Assembly (NCBI GenBank): GCA_035499215.1
Contig: DATJZH010000250.1
Coordinates: forward strand, 1 to 5,183
Direction of reading: 5' to 3'
DNA from: DATJZH01 sp035499215
Lineage (GTDB): Bacteria > Actinomycetota > Actinomycetes > Streptosporangiales > Streptosporangiaceae
Length of the DNA: 5,183 nt
The notes beneath the pieces are model-generated. The model did no database searches. It saw only the letters and a list, made by a program, of their open reading frames with translations, and was not told the DNA's origin. Both the position numbers and the translations under genes were made by a program. This document shows positions 1-5,157 of this stretch, piece by piece (within the stretch, counting starts at the first letter, position 1; each line of letters begins with the position of its first letter).

Positions 1-158
1 CGCCGGTGCCGCGGCCCTGGCGTGGCGGCGCCAGCCGCGCTGACCGCGACAGGCCGGGACCGCCCCGGCATCCGTACGGGCAGCAGGCCGAGGGACTCGC
101 GGTAACGCAGCATCCGCGGCGATATGCCAGCGTGCTGAGCCGCCTGGGTGATTCGCAC
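1..158 (-). CDS. MerR-family transcriptional regulator, N-terminal part (runs off the left edge)
   Basis: This reading frame is open from a GTG at 158-156 to the window edge, giving 52 codons. Residues 2-27 read as a MerR winged-helix DNA-binding domain: RITQAAQHAGISPRMLRYR followed by ESLGLLP. This matches the family pattern of helix-turn-helix, then LRYYE, then GLL-P. The family's usual YY is YR here. After Pro27 the family normally continues quickly to a GHRRY-like wing. Here about 20 residues rich in Pro, Arg and Ala come first, and an RHR appears at the edge. MerR proteins bind DNA as dimers and often control their own and adjacent divergent promoters, so ahcY on the other strand is a natural target (inference). 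The GTG was chosen because the HTH begins at once and a -10-like TAAGAT ends 7 bases before it. An in-frame GTG at 197-195 is an alternative. The effector domain is outside the window. Confidence 0.75.
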   Translation of the reverse strand, partial: MRITQAAQHAGISPRMLRYRESLGLLPVRMPGRSRPVAVSAAGAATPGPRHR

Positions 159-165
159 GCCCAGT

Positions 166-171
166 ATCTTA
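166..171 (-). promoter_or_regulatory. Probable -10 element of a leaderless MerR promoter
   Basis: On the minus strand, bases 171 to 166 read TAAGAT, which fits the actinobacterial -10 pattern TANNNT. Seven bases separate it from the GTG at 158, which is the spacing expected when transcription begins at the start codon itself. The minus strand shows no ribosome-binding site at normal distance from that GTG; the nearest purine run, AGGAAAA, is about 16 bases away. No convincing -35 hexamer is visible. A leaderless transcript is an inference from spacing alone. Confidence 0.45.
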
Positions 172-185
172 CATTTTCCTGTCAG
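168..185. promoter_or_regulatory. Imperfect palindrome, candidate MerR operator
   Basis: The minus strand reads CTGACA, six bases GGAAAA, then TGTAAG. The two arms are inverted repeats with one mismatch (CTGACA against CTTACA). This is the most AT-rich patch in the left 300 bases. It overlaps the candidate -10 of the MerR gene and lies between the divergent MerR and ahcY starts, which is where an autoregulatory operator would be expected. The assignment to this particular MerR protein is inference. Confidence 0.45.
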
Positions 186-229
186 GAACCGCCGCACCGG
201 CGTGCATGCGATGGCCCGCTTCCCGTAGC

Positions 230-247
230 CTCGGTATCTCAGCCGAG
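230..247 (+). promoter_or_regulatory. Small hairpin in the ahcY leader
   Basis: CTCGG at 230-234 and CCGAG at 243-247 can form a perfect 5-bp stem with an 8-base loop. A second small one, GCAC/GTGC with a CGGC loop, lies at 194-205. Both are upstream of the ahcY ribosome-binding site at 260-264 and do not cover it. Neither matches a riboswitch that I recognise. In DNA this GC-rich they could occur by chance. Confidence 0.2.
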
Positions 248-259
248 CAGGAACACGTC

Positions 260-264
260 GGGAG
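260..264 (+). promoter_or_regulatory. Ribosome-binding site that fixes the ahcY start
   Basis: GGGAG lies 7 bases upstream of the ATG at 272. This favours 272 over the upstream in-frame ATG at 206, which has no comparable site and would add 22 residues unlike the family. A different-frame ATG at 267 is only 2 bases from the site and stops after two codons. Confidence 0.7.
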
Positions 265-271
265 CGATGCG

Positions 272-1717
272 ATGACCGCGGAATGCCAGCCGTTCAAGGT
301 CGCAGACCTGTCACTGGCCGGGTTCGGCCGCAGCGAGATCAGGCTGGCCGAGCATGAGATGCCAGGGCTGATGGCGGTGCGAGCGGAGTATGCCGAAGCT
401 CAGCCGCTGCGCGGTGCCCGGATCACCGGGTCGCTGCATATGACGGTCCAGACCGCGGTACTGATCGAGACGCTGGTCGCACTGGGCGCGCAAGTGCGGT
501 GGGCGAGTTGCAACATCTTCTCCACCCAGGATCATGCGGCCGCCGCGGTGGCGGTGGGCCCGGACGGCACCCCTGATGACCCGAAGGGGATTCCGGTGTT
601 CGCCTGGAAGGGCGAGACACTGCGCCAGTACTGGTGGTGCACGGAGCAGGCGCTGTCCTGGCCGGGGCAGAGCGGGCCGAGCATGCTGCTGGACGACGGC
701 GGCGATGCCACCCTGCTGGTGCACAGGGGTGCTGAATTCGAGTCCGCCGGGTCGGTGCCGGACGCCAGCGATGATGACCCGGAGGAGTGGCAGGTCGTCC
801 TGGACCTGCTGCGCGCCTCGCTGGCAGCGAACCCGGCTAAGTGGACCGCATGCGCCGCGGGGATCGGCGGAGTGACCGAGGAGACCACGACCGGGGTGCA
901 CCGGCTGTATGAGATGGCGGCGGCCGGGACGCTGCGGTTCCCGGCGATCAACGTCAATGACAGCGTGACCAAGTCGAAGTTCGACAACAAATACGGATGC
1001 AGGCACTCGCTCGTCGACGGGCTCAACCGGGCCACCGACGTGCTGATCGGTGGCAAGGTAGCGGTGGTCTGCGGGTACGGCGACGTGGGTAAGGGCTGCG
1101 CGGAGTCGCTGCGCGGACAGGGCGCCAGGGTGATCGTGACGGAGATCGACCCGATCTGCGCGCTGCAGGCGGCGATGGACGGGTACCAGGTCGCCCGGCT
1201 CGAGGACGTGCTGGCAAGCGCGGATATCTTCGTCACCGCGACCGGCAACCTGCGGATCATCACCGCCGAGCACATGACCCAGATGAAGCACCAGGCGATC
1301 GTCGGTAACATCGGGCACTTCGACAATGAGATCGACATGGCAGCCCTGGCCCGCCTGCCCGGCGTGACCAGGGTGAACATCAAGCCGCAGGTTGACGAGT
1401 GGGCTTTCCCTGACGGGCACGCGGTGATCGTGCTGTCGGAAGGGCGGCTGCTGAACCTGGGCAATGCCACCGGTCACCCCAGCTTCGTGATGTCCAACAG
1501 CTTCACCAACCAGGTCATCGCCCAGATCGAGCTGCACACCAGGGCGGCCGACTATCCGCTTGGCGTGCACGTCCTGCCCAAGCACCTGGACGAGAAGGTC
1601 GCCCGGCTGCACCTGGATGCCCTCGGCGTCCGCCTGACCACGCTGACCAAGGAGCAAGCCGGGTATCTCGGCATTCCGATCGAGGGTCCCTACAAGTCCG
1701 ACCACTATCGCTACTGA
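272..1717 (+). CDS. ahcY: Adenosylhomocysteinase (S-adenosyl-L-homocysteine hydrolase), long form
   Basis: This cytosolic, NAD-dependent enzyme reversibly cleaves S-adenosylhomocysteine to adenosine and homocysteine, removing the by-product that inhibits methyltransferases. From the ATG at 272 it has 481 residues, normal for the bacterial long form. Substrate-domain motifs are ITGSLHMT (His56), LLDDGGD (Asp142), TEETTTG (Glu204) and the TKSKFDN..GC block (Lys234, Asp238, Cys243). The Rossmann motif GYGDVGKG starts at 268, with the NAD-ribose acid at Glu291, and NIGHFDNEID contains His349. GHPSFVMSNSFTNQV follows, and the end KSDHYRY supplies Lys475 and Tyr479, which reach into the neighbouring subunit's NAD site. 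By eye these equal human His55, Asp131, Glu156, Lys186, Asp190, Cys195, His301, Lys426 and Tyr430. A Trp-rich, acidic insertion at about 115-190 is typical of bacterial long forms. The paralogue follows after 10 bases, so the two are probably one operon. Nothing suggests damage. Confidence 0.98.
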   Translation: MTAECQPFKVADLSLAGFGRSEIRLAEHEMPGLMAVRAEYAEAQPLRGARITGSLHMTVQTAVLIETLVALGAQVRWASCNIFSTQDHAAAAVAVGPDGTPDDPKGIPVFAWKGETLRQYWWCTEQALSWPGQSGPSMLLDDGGDATLLVHRGAEFESAGSVPDASDDDPEEWQVVLDLLRASLAANPAKWTACAAGIGGVTEETTTGVHRLYEMAAAGTLRFPAINVNDSVTKSKFDNKYGCRHSLVDGLNRATDVLIGGKVAVVCGYGDVGKGCAESLRGQGARVIVTEIDPICALQAAMDGYQVARLEDVLASADIFVTATGNLRIITAEHMTQMKHQAIVGNIGHFDNEIDMAALARLPGVTRVNIKPQVDEWAFPDGHAVIVLSEGRLLNLGNATGHPSFVMSNSFTNQVIAQIELHTRAADYPLGVHVLPKHLDEKVARLHLDALGVRLTTLTKEQAGYLGIPIEGPYKSDHYRY

Positions 1718-1727
1718 GCCAGACCCG

Positions 1728-3095
1728 GTGACCGGACCCAGCAGGCCGGCCGCCCGGCGCACCCCGCCGGACAGCACGGCCGCGGACGCAATGGCCCGGC
1801 ACAGCGCAGCCTCGGACGGTACGGCCAGGGACGGCGCGGCCTCGGACATCGCTGATCCGGGGCTGGCCGCTGTCGGCTGGCCGCGGATCGCCTGGGCCGA
1901 GCGCGCCATGCCGGTGCTGGCGCTGATGCAGGCCCGGCTGGCCGGGCAGCGGCCGTTTGCCGGACTCACGATCGCGGCATGCCTGCACGTGACCGCGGAG
2001 ACAGCGGTGCTGGTTAACCTGATCCGGGCCGGCGGCGGCCGAATCCGGCTCGCGGCGTCGAACCCGCTGTCTACCCGGGACGACATCGCCGCGGCGCTGG
2101 CGAGGCTGCCCGAGGTGACGATTTTCGCCCGGTCCGGCGTCGACCGGGGCACCTACTACGAGCACATCCACCGGGCGCTGGACTGCCGTCCGGATCTGGT
2201 CATCGACGACGGGTGCGATCTTGTGAACACCCTGCACGCGGAGCGCGCCGAACTACTGCCCGGCGTGCGCGGCGGCTGCGAGTCGACCTCCACCGGGGCG
2301 GCGCGGTTGCGCCGGATGGCCGCGGCGGGCGCCCTGGCCTTCCCGATGTTCGCCGCGGACGCCTCCGTGACCCGCCGCATGTACGACAACAGGTACGGGA
2401 CCGGCCAGTCCGTCATCGACGGCATCATGCGCGCTACGAACACGCTGCTGGCCGGCAAGACGGTCGTGGTGGCCGGATATGGTGCCTGCGGCGCCGGGAT
2501 CGCCGAGCGCGCCAGGGGTCTCGGCGCGCACGTGCTCGTCACCGAGGTCAATCCGGTCCGCGCGCTTGACGCGATCATGCAGGGCTTCGGCGTGCTGCCG
2601 CTGGCTGATGCTGCCCCGCGGGGGGAGGTGTTCATCACCGCAACCGGCTCCCGCGACGTCATCGGCGCCGCTGAGCTGTCAGTCATGCGGGACGGCGCGA
2701 TCCTGGCCAATGCCGGCCACTTTGACGTCGAGGTCGACGTCCGCGCCGTGGCCGGCCTGGCGGTCGAGGTCAACACTGCGGTGCGCCCGTATGCCGACGA
2801 GTACGTGCTTGCTGACGGAAGACGGCTGATCCTGCTGGCTGAGGGCCGGGTGGTCAACCTGGTGGCGGGAGAGGGGAACCCGGCCGCCGTGATGGACCTG
2901 TCCTTCGCCGTCCAGGCGCTCGCGCTGGTCTGGCTGGCGACTGGCGAGGCCGTGCCGGAACCTGGCGTGCATGACATCCCGGCGACGATCGACGCTCAGA
3001 TAGCCAAGCTGACTCTCGCGTCGCTGGGCACGGCGATCGACGAGCTGACACCTGCACAGCAGAGATACCTGGATTCCTGGCGGCACGGCTCCTAG
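1728..3095 (+). CDS. Divergent short-form adenosylhomocysteinase-like protein with altered active site
   Basis: This is a 455-residue NAD-binding protein of the SAHH superfamily. It is closest in style to the short archaeal, cyanobacterial and Thermotoga forms: CLHVTAETAVL at 85, ASNPLSTRDD at 110, DNRYGTGQS at 220, and an end at YLDSWRHGS without the KxDHYRY tail. Kept positions are His87, Glu91, Asp161, Asp220, GYGACGAG from 250, the NAD-ribose acid Glu273, and His331 in NAGHFDVEVD. Changed positions relative to human SAHH are Glu156 to Ser186, Lys186 to Arg216, Asn181 to Asp211 and His353 to Asn384. Cys195 to Thr225 is usual in short forms. About 40 N-terminal residues are a low-complexity Ala/Ser/Asp extension before the family core. 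The start is uncertain: the GTG at 1728 has no clear ribosome-binding site but lies 10 bases after ahcY, consistent with translational coupling, and an ATG at 1791 is possible. Short forms can be S-inosylhomocysteine hydrolases; which substrate this protein uses, if any, cannot be read from sequence. Confidence 0.85.
   Translation: MTGPSRPAARRTPPDSTAADAMARHSAASDGTARDGAASDIADPGLAAVGWPRIAWAERAMPVLALMQARLAGQRPFAGLTIAACLHVTAETAVLVNLIRAGGGRIRLAASNPLSTRDDIAAALARLPEVTIFARSGVDRGTYYEHIHRALDCRPDLVIDDGCDLVNTLHAERAELLPGVRGGCESTSTGAARLRRMAAAGALAFPMFAADASVTRRMYDNRYGTGQSVIDGIMRATNTLLAGKTVVVAGYGACGAGIAERARGLGAHVLVTEVNPVRALDAIMQGFGVLPLADAAPRGEVFITATGSRDVIGAAELSVMRDGAILANAGHFDVEVDVRAVAGLAVEVNTAVRPYADEYVLADGRRLILLAEGRVVNLVAGEGNPAAVMDLSFAVQALALVWLATGEAVPEPGVHDIPATIDAQIAKLTLASLGTAIDELTPAQQRYLDSWRHGS
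1806..1847 (+). repeat. Short tandem-type repeat in the N-terminal extension of the SAHH-like gene
   Basis: GCAGCCTCGGAC at 1806-1817 recurs as GCGGCCTCGGAC at 1836-1847, exactly 30 bases on. Both encode AASD. The segment between and around them encodes an Ala, Asp, Ser and Thr rich stretch (residues about 15-43) that is not part of the SAHH fold. The period is a whole number of codons, which fits slippage-type growth of a disordered tail. Confidence 0.5.
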
Positions 3096-3155
3096 CGGCG
3101 TCCATATTTGCCGACCAATGTCGCGGCGTGGAAGGCTCGGCGAGTTGACGCGCTG

Positions 3156-4037
3156 CTACGCGGGCGGCGTGAATCCGCCGAAATCAGGCTGGCCAGCCGC
3201 GGGCTCGGCGGGGCCGGGAGCGGCCCCGTCATCAGCCGCCCTCGGGGCGCTGCCATGGCCGGTGCCAGGCGGCGTGGCCCGCTGGGCGGCCAGCCGCGCA
3301 TGCTCGCGCTCCCGGCGGACGGCCAGGACGGCGGCCAGGTAGGCAGCGGGCGGAGTGCCGGGCGGCGGCGGCGGGCTAACCTGCGCGGCCACGGCAGCGG
3401 CCAGGCTCCGGCCGAGCTCGTCCCTGGCGGCTGGCCGCAGGTCTGCGTAACGGCGCAGGTAGCTCCCCGCCGCCCCGGCATTTTGATCAGACAGGCGGGA
3501 TAGCTCAAGGAACTGCGCCCAGCCGATCAGCGGCGGCGGGACTATGGCAAACGCGGGCGGCAGCTCCGGCCGGGGCGGCATGCGCTCTTGAATGGCAAAC
3601 GTCCCGGCGAGCAGGTCGCCGACACGCTTGCCCTTTGCCGACAGGATGCAGGTGATCAGCCCGACTGGGGTCAAGATGATGCTCCAGACCTCCAGCACGC
3701 CGGCCACCGCGCGCAGCAGCGCCTGCCGGAACCGCTCCGGGCTGCCGTCGTCGCTGACCACCCGCTGGCCCAGGGCCATCTTCCCCGGCGTCTTGCCGCG
3801 GGTCAGCGTCTCGAAGATCGTCGGGTAGCCGACGATGATGAGAACCCAGCATGTCAGCAGCAGAGCCGACAACGCGGCAGCATTCACCTGCCCCGCACGG
3901 GGCAGCGCGGTCTCCAGGATGACGACCATCAGCGCGATCTGGACCACCATGTCGAGCAGCAGCGCGAGGAGCCGGCTGGGGAAGCTGGCGATGGGGACTT
4001 CCAGGATGACTGCTTCCCCGGTCACGACCTCCGCCAC
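3156..4037 (-). CDS. RDD-family integral membrane protein
   Basis: The protein has 293 residues from the GTG at 4037. It begins VVTGEAVILEV and then carries the RDD domain: SFPSRLLALLLD (Arg22, Asp29), a membrane segment at about 24-44, a second at 55-75, and the conserved GKTPGKMALGQRVV loop at 81-94. A third membrane segment lies at about 109-133, and the motif ends at KGKRVGDLLAGTFAIQER (Arg138, Asp141). From 152 on it is probably cytoplasmic: a conserved-looking GWAQFLELSRL stretch, a PPPPPGTPP run at 222-230, an Arg/Glu-rich helix to about 252, and a loose Pro/Ala tail. The molecular function of actinobacterial RDD proteins is mostly unknown; transport or ion exchange has been shown for a few relatives. 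It is divergent from the SpoIIM gene, a pairing common in actinobacterial MoxR/DUF58 clusters. The gene converges on the SAHH-like gene across 60 bases. Confidence 0.9.
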   Translation of the reverse strand: MAEVVTGEAVILEVPIASFPSRLLALLLDMVVQIALMVVILETALPRAGQVNAAALSALLLTCWVLIIVGYPTIFETLTRGKTPGKMALGQRVVSDDGSPERFRQALLRAVAGVLEVWSIILTPVGLITCILSAKGKRVGDLLAGTFAIQERMPPRPELPPAFAIVPPPLIGWAQFLELSRLSDQNAGAAGSYLRRYADLRPAARDELGRSLAAAVAAQVSPPPPPGTPPAAYLAAVLAVRREREHARLAAQRATPPGTGHGSAPRAADDGAAPGPAEPAAGQPDFGGFTPPA

Positions 4038-4043
4038 CGCATG

Positions 4044-4050
4044 CCCTCCC
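4044..4050 (-). promoter_or_regulatory. Ribosome-binding site that fixes the RDD gene start
   Basis: On the minus strand GGGAGGG sits 6 bases before the GTG at 4037-4035. It supports a start there instead of the further upstream ATG at 4148, which would add 37 residues of non-family sequence and overlap the divergent SpoIIM gene. This strong site contrasts with the leaderless-looking gene on the other strand. Confidence 0.75.
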
Positions 4051-4106
4051 GGCTGGGCCGCGCCGGCGGGCCCATGGTAGGCAAGGTTAGTCGCGGGCCG
4101 CCGCAG

Positions 4107-4112
4107 TAGTCT
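4107..4112 (+). promoter_or_regulatory. Probable -10 element of a leaderless SpoIIM-family promoter
   Basis: TAGTCT fits TANNNT and ends 6 bases before the GTG at 4119, close to the distance at which transcription starts on the start codon. The six intervening bases, CCTGGC, hold no ribosome-binding site. No clear -35 box is seen. Minus-strand TANNNT matches at 4089-4084 (TAACCT) and 4079-4074 (TACCAT) could serve the RDD gene, but they are weak. All promoters for both genes must fit in 81 bases. Confidence 0.4.
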
Positions 4113-4118
4113 CCTGGC

Positions 4119-5114
4119 GTGGACGTGGACGCATTTGCCGCCGCGCACCGAGCGGACTGGGACAGGCTCGATCAGCTGGTCAAGCGCCGCCGCAGGCTAT
4201 CGGGTGACGAGGTGGACGAGCTGGTCGCGAGCTACCAGCGGACGGCCACCCAGCTGTCCGTGCTGAGGTCTGGCGGCGGCGATCCGGCCCTGGTAGCTCA
4301 GCTGTCGACCACGCTGGCGCGGGCCCGGGCAGCCGTTGGCGGCGCGCATGCCCCGCAGTTGCGCTCGGTGGTGCGCTTTGCCGCCATTTCCTTTCCTCTG
4401 ATGGCTTACCGGGTCCGCTGGTGGTGGCTGGCCACCGCGGCCGGGTCGCTGCTTGTCGCCCTCGCCTTCGGCTGGTGGGTCGCCAGGACGCCCGCAGCGC
4501 AGGGCAGCCTGGTCTCCAAGTCCGAGGCTGCCAGCCTGGTACGCCACCAGTTCCGCGGCTACTACTCGCAGTACGCGGCCGGATCGTTCGCGGCCAAGGT
4601 CTGGACGAACAATGTCTGGGTGGCCGCGGAGGCGCTGGTCTCCGGGATCCTGCTCGGCATCCCCACGCTGTACGTCTTACTGACCAACGCGCTGAACATC
4701 GGGGTGGACGGGGGGCTGATGGCTGCCTACGGCAAGATCGGCGAGTTCTTCAGCCTGATCCTCCCGCACGGGATGCTCGAGCTGTCGGCGGTGTTCCTGG
4801 CAGCCGCCGCCGGACTGCGGCTTGGCTGGACCGTCATAGACCCCGGCCCGCGCCCGCGATCGCAGGCGCTGGCGCAAGAGGGCCGCACAACGATCACGAT
4901 TGCGCTCGGGCTGATCGTGGTGCTGCTCGTGTCCGGGCTCATCGAGGCGTTCGTCACCCCGTCATCCCTGTCGAGCTGGGCGCGGATCGGCATCGGCGGC
5001 TGCGTTGAGGCGGCCTTCCTTGGCTATGTGATCGTGGCGGGGCGCCGCGCCTGCGCGGCCGGGGAGTCCGCGGACATCAAGGAAGCGCCCGATCTGATGC
5101 CGATGGCTGGCTGA
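4119..5114 (+). CDS. SpoIIM / DUF95-family integral membrane protein
   Basis: The protein has 331 residues. A soluble helical N-terminus (about 1-95) opens VDVDAFAAAHRADWDRLDQL and is rich in Arg and Ala. Membrane segments follow at about 101-121, 165-190, 210-236, 258-280 and 289-308. The family signature is clear: FAAKVWTNNVWVA at 157-169, NALNIGVDGGLMAA at 190-203, and LPHGMLELSAVFLAAAAGLRLG at 215-236. TVIDPGPRPRSQAL (238-251) lies in a loop. SpoIIM of endospore formers helps remodel septal peptidoglycan during engulfment, but actinobacterial relatives occur in non-sporulating species too, so a sporulation role should not be assumed. In actinobacteria this gene usually sits with RDD, DUF4129, DUF4350, MoxR and DUF58 genes, and the divergent RDD gene fits that pattern. 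The start GTG agrees with the family N-terminus; a GTG two codons later cannot be excluded. Confidence 0.93.
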   Translation: MDVDAFAAAHRADWDRLDQLVKRRRRLSGDEVDELVASYQRTATQLSVLRSGGGDPALVAQLSTTLARARAAVGGAHAPQLRSVVRFAAISFPLMAYRVRWWWLATAAGSLLVALAFGWWVARTPAAQGSLVSKSEAASLVRHQFRGYYSQYAAGSFAAKVWTNNVWVAAEALVSGILLGIPTLYVLLTNALNIGVDGGLMAAYGKIGEFFSLILPHGMLELSAVFLAAAAGLRLGWTVIDPGPRPRSQALAQEGRTTITIALGLIVVLLVSGLIEAFVTPSSLSSWARIGIGGCVEAAFLGYVIVAGRRACAAGESADIKEAPDLMPMAG

Positions 5115-5157
5115 GGCCGGGGCTGGCTGGGCGGGCCTGGGCTGGCTGAGGCCGGGG
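5105..5157 (+). repeat. 18-base direct repeat spanning the SpoIIM stop codon
   Basis: GGCTGGCTGAGGCCGGGG occurs at 5105-5122 and again, identically, at 5140-5157, a 35-base period. The first copy contains the TGA stop of the SpoIIM-family gene at 5112-5114, so the second copy is a non-coding duplicate. A partial GGCTGG unit recurs at 5121 and again at 5172. The pattern suggests local slippage or tandem duplication in the 3' region. Confidence 0.7.
5119..5141 (+). other. G-quadruplex motif downstream of the SpoIIM-family gene
   Basis: The plus strand has G-runs at 5119-5122, 5129-5131, 5133-5135 and 5139-5141, separated by loops of 6, 1 and 3 bases. This meets the usual four-tract pattern with loops of 1-7. 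More runs follow at 5154-5158 and 5170-5173. The motif begins 5 bases after the stop codon and is on the transcribed (RNA-sense) strand. The remaining sequence to the right edge shows no start codon or gene that I can support. Confidence 0.5.

Noticed and set aside
176..271. SAH or SAM riboswitch in the ahcY leader
   Set aside because: The leader has only two small hairpins, and I cannot find the conserved core of the SAH riboswitch as I remember it. A covariance-model search (Rfam SAH and SAM families) would decide.
6..275. Plus-strand 89-codon frame ending at the ahcY start with an ATGA overlap
   Set aside because: It lies opposite the MerR coding sequence, has Arg/Pro/Gly-rich composition and no family resemblance. 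The ATGA overlap appears to be chance.
267..275. Two-codon frame ATG CGA TGA overlapping the ahcY start
   Set aside because: It could compete with the ahcY start, but it lies only 2 bases from the ribosome-binding site, too close for efficient initiation, while ahcY has ideal 7-base spacing.
311..2152. A 613-codon open frame on the minus strand, antisense to ahcY and the start of its paralogue
   Set aside because: It overlaps two well-supported enzymes across their whole length. Its translation is rich in Arg, Pro, Gly and Ala without any recognisable domain, as expected for the complementary frame of GC-rich codons with high third-position GC.
3108..4109. Plus-strand open frames of 131, 173 and 81 codons across the RDD gene
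   Set aside because: They are antisense to a clear RDD membrane protein, have no domain or ribosome-binding site, and are shadows of GC-rich coding DNA.
4038..4148. Longer RDD protein starting at the ATG at 4148
   Set aside because: The extra 37 residues do not look like the family, would overlap the SpoIIM gene start, and lack a ribosome-binding site, whereas the GTG at 4037 has GGGAGGG at 6 bases.
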